DNA from: Oryzias latipes
Lineage: Eukaryota > Chordata > Actinopteri > Beloniformes > Adrianichthyidae
Reading direction: 5' to 3'
NCBI RefSeq assembly: GCF_002234675.1
Contig: NC_019862.2
Span: 18,251,514 to 18,315,513 of the forward strand
Length of the DNA stretch: 64,000 bases
Shown: positions 26,189-37,479 of the stretch, in pieces
Position numbering within the stretch: position 1 is the first letter of the stretch
Layout: every line of letters starts with the position of its first letter
Notes under the pieces: generated by a model
What the model was told of the DNA's origin: nothing
Seen by the model: the letters and a program-made list of their open reading frames with translations, nothing else
The model's database searches: none
Position numbers and translations under genes: made by a program

Positions 26189-27679
26189 GATCAGTATTCT
26201 AATTGTAAATGTAATATGTTTGTATCAATTACTTTTGACAGCAGCAAATACAAGTTTCTTTCAAAATAAGTACAACTTGTGTCAATTTAGATCTTCCCAC
26301 TGCAGCAGATTTACTTGCAATTATACTTTAAAACACGTTATGTCTGAACAGCAACTAGACACAAAATAAGACTTTAAACTTATTCTAATAATAAACCACT
26401 CTGATAACAGATCATACCCTTTACCTTAATTTTGCCTATCAGATATGTTTGCATTTTGCCAGAATGGTAAAGCTTCTTGATGCTTCTTGATTTAAGTATA
26501 ATGTCAGCAGTGGTCACATTTTTACTCTTGTAAGGTCACCTTAGTTTACATTTCTAAACATAAATGGCTGAACTTTACCAGCAAACCTATTATTTATATT
26601 CAAATCTTCAGCATTTTTCTTCAAGGCCAAAGACTCCCATATAGATAAAAGAGTAGCATGTGGCTCCACAGCCTCAGGTTGCAGAGCCCTGCTATATACA
26701 AATTAAGTTGCACATTTTCATTAAATCCTAAACAAAAGCTTCTTCCTGGGCACCACAAGGTAACAAATATTTAAAGTCCGCCGTCCAACAGCTGTTAAAT
26801 ATTTGCATTTTATTTATGCTGCTAACTGTTTCCTTTTTAAGATGCATCGTAATTCCCGAAACATGGCGAAGAGCAATTTATAACATTGGTTAATTTCTTT
26901 AAGGATAAAGCTTCCTCTTTGATTTTATTATTAGAGTTTCTTATGTCATGTTGGTTCCAATTTGCTACCAAAATAGATCTTACTAAAATTATACACTGCT
27001 CTTTTTTCCTCTTAATTATCATAATTATTCTTTGAAAAAAAATGTACTGTATGCATGGAAAATTTCCAATATTTTTTTTTATAATTAGAGGAAATTCTGG
27101 GAAGACGTTGCAATAATAACTAGTGATTATTCTGAGAAGGATGTACTGCTTTGGTCATACAACCCGTTCGTAATCTTTTTTTTCTTTTTGTGTGAACACA
27201 CACACACAAACACCAATATTTCCCACATATTCAAACACCATTGCAAAATGTATGGAACCCTGGGTGATGTTGGACACAAACAATGCTTTACATCATCCAA
27301 TCTGTCCAAAAGTTCAAACTTTGAGAGGTTGTGTTGGCACGTTTTGGGCATTCCCATTTTTTATACTATTTTCAAACACTTAAACCCTTCTGAGTAGATT
27401 GTTTGTTTTCCAAATTTGTGGTGCATATGGATCTTTTCATCAACAAATTGCATATTTTTTTTTTATCACAGAAATGTAAATAAACCAGGCAAAGAAACTG
27501 GGGTGTTCACCTGATACTCTCAGAATTAGGAAATCCTCTTGGAGAAGAGGTAAAACGTGTACATTAATAAAATATATACCAAGTCCAGTTGAATGCTTAT
27601 TCTTTTAAGCAACTGCATTGTAGAGATCAGCTTGGATGAATGAGAATCTGTTGGTAATCTGCAGAATCTGAATCTGATA

Positions 27680-27830
27680 CTAGGAGTGTAAGGATTCATT
27701 TTAACAACAATTTGATTCTTATCATAAATTTTGGTCGTCGATACAATTCATAGTTGAAATTGGTTCATTTTGAACGATCCGATGCATTTCAAGTCGATGA
27801 TCTAAAATTAATCCAGTACATCTCTAGCCA
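27680..27830. repeat. Probable dispersed repeat remnant
   Basis: The string 'GTGTAAGGATTCATTTTAACAA ... TTTGATTCTTATCATAAATTTTGG ... CGATCCGATGCATTTCAAGTCGATG' has the look of the diverged 'GATTCGATT' repeats that are common in fish. There is no second copy in this window, so this is from general familiarity only. Confidence 0.3.
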
Positions 27831-28182
27831 AAAATTCAACCAGTGAGACTCAGAGATAAAGTACTGAACAGTGCAGGTGAGGTTTTCCAGATTTCTTGTA
27901 TTTCTTAGATAATCAAGTATAAATTAAATATGTGTACAAATAAACAAGTAAACAAGAATTAAAGGCAAATCCATTTACATTTTAATTTCATAAAGTTCAG
28001 CCCACTGTTGCTTTTCCATAGTAGAACAATAATTCTACCACACTGTATGGTTACATGTATTTGTAAAATTAAGTGTTACTGCACATTCTACTGTAATGAT
28101 GGCTTGATATTTTTTTTGCTGCCATCAAATAGTATTTCCCAGCATTGATATAATCAATTGATTTTCTTTTCAAATTATTTAA

Positions 28183-28290
28183 CATCCATCCATCCATCCA
28201 TCCATCCATCCATCCATCCATCCATCCATCCATCCATCCATCCATCCATCCATTCATCCATCCATCCATTTATCCATCCATTCATCCATT
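28183..28290. repeat. (CCAT)n microsatellite
   Basis: About 26 units of CCAT/ATCC with three T substitutions near the right end. The Met-Asp-Gly-Trp frame on the minus strand comes from this repeat and is not a gene. Confidence 0.97.
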
Positions 28291-28518
28291 AATTCTCATA
28301 CAGTGATGCATATTTACTATTGAAATCTCTCTTTTAATAAGATGAAAACCCATTGATTACTAAGAATCTTACTAATACTTAGTATGATTACAAATACTGT
28401 GTTTGCTGAGAGGTCCAGCACTATCTGTCAAAGGTTTATGTATTTGACTCACATAAAAAAGATATGCAGGTTAAATCACCCAAAATACAATAATATCTTG
28501 TAGTTGGAGAGCAGGAGA

Positions 28519-28560
28519 CCCCCCCTCCCCCCCCCCCCCCCCACACACACACAAACACAA
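28519..28560. repeat. Compound (C)n(CA)n tract
   Basis: A C-rich run with one T runs directly into a CA repeat. The same compound structure occurs at 62449-62487. Confidence 0.95.
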
Positions 28561-28679
28561 ATAACACAGTGATGTGTGGACAAAAAATTTGTTCTTTGTG
28601 GTCCAAATTGTGAGTTAAATGTGACACTCAGACGCCCAGATGATCACTTTCACTCTTGTGTTTCTGTGAGTCAGGGAAG

Positions 28680-29065
28680 GGAGGAGGGCTCCAGACAGAG
28701 CGTGGCTGCATTGTCGCAGTAACACAACTTCTCCCACCGACCAGCTCTTCAGCAGCCCCCCAACATCCTCCGGTTCGACTTTCCCTGACTCACTGGACAG
28801 AGCTGGTCCAGGCTCACGCCTCGTAACCGTCCGGAACCCTCTGAGGGTTTCCCATTGGCGGGGAGTCCCAGCTGCTGTCACTGAGATAGATCTGGCGCAG
28901 GAGCTGACAGACAGAGATAGCAGCTTCTTGCTTCGCCCGGCGCCGGGAGACACCAAACCGGTCGTCGGGAAGCGGAGGTTTCGGCTAGTTGGAAGCTAAC
29001 TGGCGTTAGCCGGAGATTTCCTGTCAGACCAGCGCCTTTAATGGGTTTGACGCCTAATTGAAGAG
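28680..29065 (+). promoter_or_regulatory. pik3ca: pik3ca promoter and first non-coding exon
   Basis: A GC- and CpG-rich island in an AT-rich setting ends at a strong donor (AAGAG|GTACG, 29065/29066). The non-coding first exon of pik3ca probably begins within it; the exact start cannot be read. The exon contains a 6-codon uORF at 29041-29061 (ATG GGT ... TGA) just before the splice site. A GGCGTTAGC-like patch and several CCGG sites are present, but no TATA box. The position, upstream of and in line with pik3ca and head-to-head with zmat3, supports the call. Confidence 0.6.
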
Positions 29066-29460
29066 GTACGTTCTTATATGAAATGCGGTGTATTATTAAA
29101 GCTTCATCATGTTTAGCATGGAAAGTGGAATGTTCCCAGTGACAGGTTTAGCATTAGCATGTAATGTAGCTACAGTACATTCCAAAACTGGTGTCTTTTC
29201 CTTTTTTAAGCATAAAAAAATGCATTTGTAATAATGACAAAACAAAAACAAACAAGGCGTTAACCCACTCTAAAGAATTTTATTTTCAGCTAACGTAGCT
29301 TAAAATAAACATTGGCTCGGTGTTGTGTAGTTGTCATATCTGAGCTGTCATTCCCAAAACACGCATTGTTAGCTGCCCCATTTCCAGCCAGTGGGAATGA
29401 CTCAAGTTGCTGTACAGGTTATGCTGCAGTTTTGTTTTGATTTTTCTCCTTTTGTTTCAG

Positions 29461-29538
29461 TCGCGCCGTGGAGAAGATGGAATAAAGCATGAAGGGTGGG
29501 ACTATTTTGCCATTTAAATAGGAGGGCGTCGCTTTAAG
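29461..29538 (+). other. pik3ca: pik3ca second non-coding 5'UTR exon, with two uORFs
   Basis: A 78-bp block sits between a good acceptor (TTTTGTTTCAG|TCGCG) and donor (TTTAAG|GTACGA). It contains two short uORFs: ATG GAA TAA at 29477-29485 and a 10-codon frame at 29489-29521. The next exon of the transcript would start at 41143 (CTGTTTTTCAG|GC), 51 bases before the pik3ca start codon. The splice sites are seen; the exon itself is inferred. Confidence 0.55.
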
Positions 29539-30199
29539 GTACGAACATCTTCTGCTTCAACTAAACCTTTTTCATTATTTTGTTATCCATCATCTGAGTC
29601 TAAAAGACTAATCGCACAAATCAGGCGTTGAACGGTCTCTTTCTAGTTACTTTATGGTGTGGTTAAGCTAACCCCTTCTTTAACAGCTACAATATATTTA
29701 ACCATGGGAGGTTCTGCACATGCTTGACTTTTCCACCCTGCCAACAACAAGTATTGTGTAGTTTGTCAGTGTTCAAAAGCAAGTTTGTGTCTGGGCCAGT
29801 GTTTCCTCACTCCCTGCATCCTGTGTTTTGAGGAAGCTTCCTCTTTTGTCCTAAAGTGCTATGCTGCATCCTGATGAGGGTCACTGCTCAATGCTTGTTT
29901 TGTTTAAGCTCAAATTTTTTTCCCCTTTTGTTTTTGATTGCTTTGTCGCACACTAAATGCTACCTGTATTTGTGGATTTCCATTTAATTCCTAGCTTCAT
30001 TTATCATTTTGCCTCTAAAGCTGAAGTGATCGGACAGTTTTTCCAGTTTTTTAAGACCCTTTTTTTAAGCCGCTCTTTCTTTTCCTCCCTGAGTTCAAGT
30101 AGGTTTGAAAAGTTTGACACATTTATTTGTCAGTAAGTTCTTAAACCTATATATTTAAAATCAAATTATATGCAAAAGAGAATTTTAGAATATATTTTT

Positions 30200-30680
30200 A
30201 AAAAGCTTAAAGACCCCCTCCGATAAAAATAGTGTTTTTGCTGTTTTTAACATGATTTCGTTGCATTTTTCTCATGGTGGAGGACATGTATAAAGAAATT
30301 CATCTTCAAATTGCATTCTAGAGTATTTCTTTATTCAAATCATCAGGAGCAGATGCAAAAACTCAATTGGAAAAAGCTTGTAAGTGTGACATGAAAGCTG
30401 CTACTTCAAGCCACAAGCTTCCTGCTCCGCTCCATTTCTGAGGCATCCTCTTGTAGACAAATAGAGGTCTCTGTTTTCCTCATCTGAGCTGGCATCTGGC
30501 TCAAAACTGTACGGCTGGATAAGTCCAATGTTGGTCAACATTTTTGACAAACTGGTATTGTTAGGTTGGGGGCGTGAGGGGCTGTAAGATAGTGGCAGAG
30601 AGTGTAAACAGATGGATGACGGGAAGAGGATGGGCTTACCTCACGCTAACAACTTAAAGAGAGGTTGTAGGCGGAGACTT
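30200..30680. repeat. Dispersed non-coding repeat, copy 1
   Basis: The segment shares many blocks with 46085-46355 plus 46836-47036: TTCTTTATTCAAA, a TTGGAAAAAGC block, GCCACAAGCT, CTGCTCCGCTCCATT, CATC..CTTGT.GAC, AACTGTACGGCTGG, TTGGGGG and GTAAACAGA. Both copies are in pik3ca introns and have the same orientation. There is no ORF. The family is unknown to me. Confidence 0.65.
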
Positions 30681-32260
30681 TAAACAGTTGTATACTGTTT
30701 CTATGGTCTATTTTGTGGTTGTCTACCTTTTTTCTTTTTTTTTCTTTTCAAGAAACCTTGATAATCTAACTTTTTTCAAATTCACTTTTGTTGTTAGAGT
30801 ACTGTTTTTATCTATCTGTAAAGTTTTTATTTGCTTGTTTTATTTAGTGTGACATTTTTATTAGCTTGTTATTTACTTTTGGAAAAAAAATTCTACCAAT
30901 TTATGACTAAATAACCAGACCTGGTTTGACATACTTTTTTATATTTCTTTGTTTTTTATTTCCATCTGTTTTTTATTACTAAAAATAAACCAGTTTAAAG
31001 AAAAATCCTTCGTGATGAAGAATAGAGTAGGGGTGAAAAAAAGAAAAATATTGGTGACATTGTCCAAGGTTTTAGGAACTGATCAGTAGAAAAAAACACC
31101 AATATATACCCTAGTGTAGTTGTTTTTCCCTTGTGCGGTATGAGTGTTCACCACTGCCATAAAGTTTTATGCGGCACAATAAAAAAAGGTGGCTCAAACA
31201 TTTTTCCTTCCACTGAGCGCATGAATGATGAGAAGTTAATGTGAAGTTAAAATCAGTAAAAGAAGTCGATAGTCTGGCTGACAACAGTGAAAATAAGACC
31301 CCAGACTATGAGATGATCTTGTCGTATTTAGGTCTTAAGTCTGGATCCACTTAAGCTTATTGATGTCCATTACACATAGTCTATCATCTTATCAGTCATT
31401 ATAGACTGTCTGTATCTTTATGTTAAAAAAAAAAAAAAAAAAAGTGGGCCATGCATTGTGGATCTCATTTTTGGTTGTGGTGGAGTCAATGTACTGCCTT
31501 AAAGAATAGATAGATCTGTTATTCCAAACAAAAATCCAAGTAGGTCAAAAACATTATCCTGCAGCAGCCACTCAGACAGAACTGCTTGGAGGAGTGTTCT
31601 CTTCTCCTTGTCTTGTGATCCAGTGTATGATTATTTAAAAAAAAGCGGATCATTGAACATTCTATACCTAAGTTAGCACAACAGGAACCCTTCTGAGCTC
31701 ATGCTGATCAGTGATTCAGAGGCTGAAGTGGTGGACCTCATGGTGTCATTGCTAATGTTGTGGAATTGTAACATGTAGGGGAAATGCTGGTCCAGGATTG
31801 TCTCCAATGGGCTGGCCTGGCAGTGTTTCATTAGGGCTAAACCCTTTTCAGGGAATGTAGGACTTTCATAACACAGTTTTCATTTTATTGTGCCAATAAA
31901 TCCTAAAGTGTTTTCCCTTAAAAGATTCTTTTTCATTCCCTTCATTCCTCAAATGCAGCTCTGTGCAGAGCTCATAGGCCTTCTGGCATTTCCTTATGTT
32001 TTGTATGAAGTTAGATTTGTTGCTTAAGTATTGTCTGTCTCTTAAGTATTGTAGGAGATTTGTCTGTGCCAGAGGCTCTAATAACACTATAAGGTGTCTT
32101 AAACAATATTTCTGTAGTTGGAAGGCATAAAACGCATTTAAATTCTATTTTAATTATTTAGTTTTTGATCCAAACCTCTTTGTTTTTATAAAAACTTTAT
32201 TTGGCCACATACCCTACTTGTATTGTGTTTTTTTTATAGCTCATATTTTGTGCTCTAGTA

Positions 32261-33147
32261 CAGTGGTTTTCAACCTTTTTTGAGCTATGGCACACTTTAA
32301 CCTTGTCAAAAATCCCGTGGCACACCAGCATCCAAAAAAAAAAAGGAAACAAAAAAGGAGAAACTCGTAGTCTGTATTGATCTAGGGCCCCCCTGCAATC
32401 TCACATGCATTTTTGTGATAATTATGGCAGAAAAAGCTGGAAGCTGCAGCTGTTTTTATCAAAAAGATGTAATAAAAGTTAAGTTAGAGGATTTAAAAAC
32501 TGTTTGATTTGTGTTCGTTGTAGTTTTAAGATGTTTAAGAGGAGAGAATACTTGTGCGCTGAGACGCTGTCACTTTAACCCAATGCATCATGGGAGATGT
32601 AGTGCAAACAGGCTCTGAACGCAAACAGATTAGCGTCTCTGAGCTTCATTGTTTGTTCACTTGTTCCACCGTCTGATACCGGATTCTGTGGAAAGCTGCA
32701 CCGCTAAATATAAGCTTTAGCTGGCATTTTTGTTGGAACTGAGAGACTTTATGAGCAGAATTGGAACAAGGAAGTGAGAACTTTAACCACTTCTGATTGG
32801 TCAGACTGATGATGTGTGATTAAGCCTCCGAGAATGATTGGTGGATACAGTTAAAGGGGCGGGACTTTTCCGAAAACGGCTGACGCTACGGCTAAATCGC
32901 GGTACCATAATTCTTATCAAAATGTCTTCAATAGAATCAAATAAACATGAAGAAAAAAGTATTTTACGATCTTTCATATTCCTAACTACTCAGTGTTTTA
33001 TCAGGGCCTGTTTGAAAGAACACAGAGTTGATATTCTGGAGATGGTAAATGTTTTTAGATCAGTTAATGAGGGCAATTTCCCACAGCACACCTGACCATC
33101 TCCCACGGCACATTAGTGTGCCGCGGCACACCGGTTGAAAAACACTG
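32261..33147. mobile_element. hAT-like non-autonomous DNA transposon with perfect 8-bp target duplication
   Basis: The ends are CAGTGGTTTTCAACC and GGTTGAAAAACACTG, inverted repeats with one mismatch. The next bases (GGCACAC / GTGTGCCGCGGCACACC) extend the pairing loosely. CTCTAGTA flanks it on both sides (32253-32260 and 33148-33155), an exact 8-bp duplication as hAT transposases make. CAG..GGTT.TCAACC ends are typical of Charlie-type hAT elements. The 887-bp interior has no transposase; the 85-codon frame at 32838-33095 shows no known domain. It lies in the 5'UTR intron of pik3ca. Confidence 0.88.
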
Positions 33148-34237
33148 CTCTAGTATTTGAGTTTCCTTAAAGTGACAGCCACATTCTTTGACTAATTTCT
33201 TTTGTGGATGCAAACATACTGTTTTATTCAAAATTGTATCGTTTTCTGTGCAAGTAAAAAGTTCCCTAAAAGGTATAAAATTAATTTTTGCTTTTATAAT
33301 GTTAAAACTAGTAATTTCCTTGAATGCAGTAGATTTTCTTTGTCAAATTACTTCATGGTTTAGAGTTGAATGCTTTAAGAAACGCAAATTGACAGATACA
33401 AGTCTTGACTTTTAAACCAAAGGGATAAAATATATATTTTTTGATCATCAGTATCATTAGAAAAGTATTTCTCAACAACAGAAAACAATCTTTAGTTTCA
33501 TTAAAGAAATACATCCATAAAGAAGAATGACTGAAAATATGAAACCCTTACTTTAGTAATGGATCTGCTTAGTTGTTGGTTTCTAAGTTGTCTGAGGCGG
33601 TCTTGCTGAGAAATGACATAATTATTATTCCCACACAGATATGAATTCGCCAATTTAACAGAAGACATTGTGGTTTTTGTGAAACTTGTTAGGAATTGGT
33701 CTGAGAGGGTCAGCATGACCTGGTTTTTATTATCCTGGAATTACCTTTTAGATCCAACATTCTTTCTTAAGAAATACACCACAAACCAGGACTGAAGTAT
33801 CTTTGATGAGTTTGTGGAGGATGAATTTCCTGAAATGAAGGGCCCTTTTTTCCATCTTTGTTGAGACACAAGCCAGAGACTGTTTTGTAACAAGTGTACT
33901 TTGTCCCTGACTTTTTAATAAGGGGGAACTATTGACTGGAAAAGCCTGAAACTGAGCCTGTGCAATAAGATGCATCATCAAATGGAATTAAACAAAGCCA
34001 AGTGAAAGAATATTTCAGGGAGGCCATAGCTAACATTACAAAGGATTTGGCTTAGTCAAGGATTTGACTCCCTAGCAAAAAACAACAACAAAAACTTGTA
34101 AACATGAAATTATGAAGGATTTTTTGAATTTTTTGCTTTTGATCTTAGAGTATTTATGCAGTTTATTCTTTCTTTTTTTACTTAATCATTTAAACATAAT
34201 GTTCTGTAGGATTTCAAATTTGCTTCCTATTAAGAAA

Positions 34238-34289
34238 CATTCATTCATTCATTCATTTTCTTTACCGTTTTTCCCTTTCGGGGTCACGC
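34238..34289 (+). repeat. Dispersed repeat fragment (second ATTC/CCCTTTCGGGGTCACG copy)
   Basis: ATTC tandem followed by TTCCCTTTCGGGGTCACG, as at 2266-2315. It breaks off exactly where the perfect inverted repeat at 34291 begins. Confidence 0.6.
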
Positions 34290-34290
34290 T

Positions 34291-34400
34291 AAAATGCTGT
34301 GTTTATCTTCAAAATAATATTCTACATTTATTCTGTATGTCTATAAAGAAACATACAGAATAAATGTAGAATATTATTTTGAAGATAAACACAGCATTTT
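34291..34400. repeat. Perfect 50-bp inverted repeat with 10-base loop
   Basis: The left arm 34291-34340 and right arm 34351-34400 are exact reverse complements over 50 bases, with loop CTATAAAGAA. The arms begin AAAATGCTGTG and end CACAGCATTTT. No mismatch was found on base-by-base reading. The RNA would fold into a long perfect hairpin. Confidence 0.93.
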
Positions 34401-34435
34401 CATTTTATTATCAGTGTAAAATGCTTTAATTAAAT

Positions 34436-34650
34436 GGTAAATGACGTATACATATAAAGCGCTTTTCTTCGTTCTTGGTAGCCCCAAGGCGCTTTACAGT
34501 CACGGTCCCATTCACACACTGTTGGCAGCTCCACTGCAGAAAACTGTGGGGTTCAGTGTCTTGCCCAAGGACACTTAAACACAAGGCAGGAATTGAACCT
34601 GCATCTTCTGATCAGAGGTTGACTGCCCCACCACTTCACCACATTATTTC
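34436..34650 (+). repeat. Dispersed repeat (AAGCGCTTTTC...GGCGCTTTACAG...CTTGCCCAAGGACAC type)
   Basis: The string runs from TATAAAGCGCTTTTCTTCG through CAAGGCGCTTTACAGTCAC and GTGTCTTGCCCAAGGACAC to GGAATTGAACCTGCATCTTCTGATC. This is a repeat seen in very many fish genomes; the blocks are recognisable although diverged. A 5' fragment lies at 5355-5450. Confidence 0.75.
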
Positions 34651-34945
34651 AAGGAGGCATAATGCTCTACATTGTAGAGTCTACAATATGGAAGCATTTT
34701 TGTAGCCCAATTAAAAATAAAAGTCAAAACCAGAAATGCTTTTTTATTTTCAAAATGAAGCTGCATTTTTTGACTCAAAATTAAAATGAAAAAGGAATCC
34801 TTCAAAATGAAGCTGCATTTTCTTCTTCAACACCGCTTATTTTGTCACTTAATTCAAATGATAATGAAAATGGTATTTGACATTTCATTTTCAAAAACTT
34901 CTCTGGTAAATGTGTTGCAAAATTCATTTAGAAATGTCTAATTTG

Positions 34946-37341
34946 GGGGCTCCGTTGGTCGGGTCCGGTGCCTGGGTGGGGCGGGCTGGGGCGCTGCGCG
35001 GTTTTCTGGGCTTGGGTGTGGGGGGGTGTCGTGGGGGGGGGGAGTGGTGGTCTGGCTTGGCTTGGGGGGGGGGGGTGCCTTTGCCTGTGCTGGGGGGGGG
35101 GATTGGCGGGGGGGCCTGCTCGGGGGGGAGGCCCAGCGGCGCTGGATGGGCTGCCCATCTACACCTGGGGCTGGGATCAAGCCTTCCCTGGCTCTGGGAC
35201 GGGACGGGACAACCCTCTGGGGACCCACGGTTGCTCTGGGTGTCATCCACTGCGGCTGCGGGGTCTGGGGTGGGGGGGCACTATTGGTACGGGACCTTGG
35301 GGGGTTGACGGGTCGGGGTCTCCGCTGAGGCAATCAACAGTTTCCCCGGCCGGTTGGCTGCCTCGGTCCTGTCGAGGACTGACCAGAGCTCTCCCAGGGC
35401 CGGCACCTGGGGGTGGGGGCCTGGACTTGCTCCGGGGGGGCGGCGCTTTCTGGTTCCTCTCTCTCTCTGTGTGGGGTGGGTGGTGCTGGGCCTGGCGTGT
35501 CGGCGCCCCTGGGGACGGGACCCCTGGGCTAAGGGGACCTGGCCCCTATGCTGGGAGGGGGCTGGGGGACAGCTGTTTGACCACTGGGGGACAGTCTACC
35601 AGCTGTCCCCAACTTACCCCCTTCCTCATATAATCTCATGAGGGGGTGGGGGGTTTAGCCTGCGATGCACCTTGGGGGGGGGGGCTACTTGGCAGTGGTC
35701 CCCCTCCCATGGTTGCCATTATGGAATGGGCCCCCCCTCTTTCGGTTTTATTTGCACCTTAGACATGTAGGGCCCTTGGTAGGGGGGGTGCTTGGACATC
35801 ACTGCCAGCAAGCAGCAGATATCCTCCTAGCACCCTACCCGCCAATTTTAACCACACCTTAGACATTTAGGGCCCCTTGGTGGGGAGGGTGAGGGGACAT
35901 CACCGTGAGTAATCAGCAGATGTCCCCTCAGTGCCATACCCGCCAATTTTAACTGCACCCCCTTAGTACACACACCCTTTACTCCTCAAAATATACATTC
36001 AAACATAAACACACACACACATGCACACACACACCCTCACAAACACACGCACACGCATTTTGCAAGGAAGGTGGGACCATCTGTCCCCTACCCCATCCCT
36101 GGTGGGGGGTACTGGACCCTTGGCAACGGCGGCCGTGTCCCCTGGGTGCCGGTTTCCTGGGCCCGGCGGTGCTCTCTCCGCGCAGGGTGAGGGTTCACAT
36201 TACACCTGAGCCGGGGGTGTCCGTATCCCTGTGGGGTGGGTTCTGGCCCTTGTCCCTGAGTGCTGGGCCCCGCCAAATTTCAAATTGTGGCCGAGCCTGG
36301 TCAGGCCATGTTTACAACACCCCTCGTGGGCCCCCTTTTTCCCAGGGTGCCCCCCTCCTGGGTGGGTGGCTGGCTGGAGTGCGGAGCGGGTCTCCCTTGG
36401 GGGGTCCTGGCTCATACCTGGGGTTGGGGCAGGGGGATGCCCAGAACTCCTGGGTGGTGATGGGGTGCTCGTCTGGGGCTGTGGGCACCCCTCTTGGGTG
36501 GGGCCCTGCGTTGGGCCCTCCTGGCGCGGCGGGGGGCTGCTCTCCTGGTTGGGCTGGGGCGGCACTCTCTTTCCCCCATGCCTTCCTGCTCTCTGGCTCT
36601 GGGGGCCTCGCGGCGGTCCTGCTGGCCTTGGCTTGGGTGGCGGATGTGATCGCCCGGGGGCGGTTGTTCTCTGCCTGCTGCCGTGTGGCGTTGGGGGGTT
36701 CTGGCTGCCGCTGCTGCTGCGCCGGGGGTCTTGGTGGGGGGATGGCTGGGCACTCTCCCTCCTTCTTTTCACATTCCACCATCCATTTTAGAAGAACATA
36801 AACACTCAATTGAGCACAGGTGTTAGCTCACCTTTGCACTAATAGTTTGTGTGATTGAATGAAATATTTCACACTAGTTGGTTTGAAGGCATAAGTATGC
36901 GTGTGTGAACACTATCTGTTCTGTGTACATGTTGACATGTGGACATTTTTTGCAGCTAGCAGCTGTGTTGATAACATTTGAGTGTGTGTGGGCAGGCCCC
37001 GCCCTTTCTTGTTGGTTTATGCTGCTTCATGGTCCCCCCCCCCCCCTCCTATTATCACCCTCCTATCCCCCCCTCTCTCTAACGTCCCTCTCTCTTCTTC
37101 CCTCCTTTCCTTTTCCGTCCGGTCCAACACCAAAGATTTTCAAATATGATTGAAATTAATAAAGTTTGGCCTCAATTACAAAAGGGGTTTATTCAGACGG
37201 ACTTCTGGTTTGTCTATGGATTAATAACCCCTGTTGTTAAAGTAAAATATGTCCAACACAAGAGGGCTTCAGTTCTCATCTGTCGGCCCAGCTGTTGGAC
37301 AGGACAAGTTAAAAAAATAAAAAAATAAAAAAATAAAAAAA
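34946..37341 (+). mobile_element. G-rich retro-inserted segment, no RT, A-rich tail, 15-bp target duplication
   Basis: GAAATGTCTAATTTG (34931-34945) and GAAGTGCCTAATTTG (37342-37356) flank it, 13 of 15 identical. It ends in a (TAAAAAA)n tail at 37311-37341. A tail plus a target duplication of this length indicate LINE-driven insertion. The first 1.8 kb is extremely G-rich on the plus strand; then come a 100-bp tandem pair (35755 on), a CA-rich patch near 36010-36055, and an AT-richer 3' part. The ORFs in the G-rich part overlap in several frames and have no domain. It may be the 3' end of a larger LINE or a non-autonomous passenger. I cannot name the family. Confidence 0.75.
35755..35954 (+). 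repeat. Tandem pair of 100-bp units inside the G-rich retro-segment
   Basis: Two units start CACCTTAGACAT at 35755 and 35855, exactly 100 bases apart. They share TAGGGCCC.TTGGT.GGG, GGACATCAC, AGCAGAT.TCC and CCGCCAATTTTAAC. Divergence is around 20% by eye. Confidence 0.8.
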
Positions 37342-37479
37342 GAAGTGCCTAATTTGACAATTAAAATGGATTAACAGAAATTTTGTTGGCTCAAAATTAA
37401 TGAAAAGCCAATCCGGGTCATTGCAGCCAAGAAAAAAGCACTGACTGCACGGATTTAAAAAAATATGAGCGAGCAGGCC

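Noticed and set aside
28069-28269. Met-Asp-Gly-Trp repeat frame
   Set aside because: Translation of the (CCAT)n microsatellite.
28183-28290. CRISPR-like direct repeats (also the other microsatellites)
   Set aside because: Simple short-unit tandem repeats without spacers in a vertebrate genome.
28615-28956. 113-codon minus-strand frame in the pik3ca promoter island
   Set aside because: CpG islands are stop-poor. There is no domain or conserved motif, and the sequence is explained as promoter and non-coding exon.
34924-36809. Several long overlapping open frames (up to 221 codons) in the G-rich segment on both strands
   Set aside because: They come from GC-rich, stop-poor low-complexity DNA inside a retro-inserted repeat. 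They overlap in many frames at once, are Gly/Trp/Pro-rich and contain no domain.
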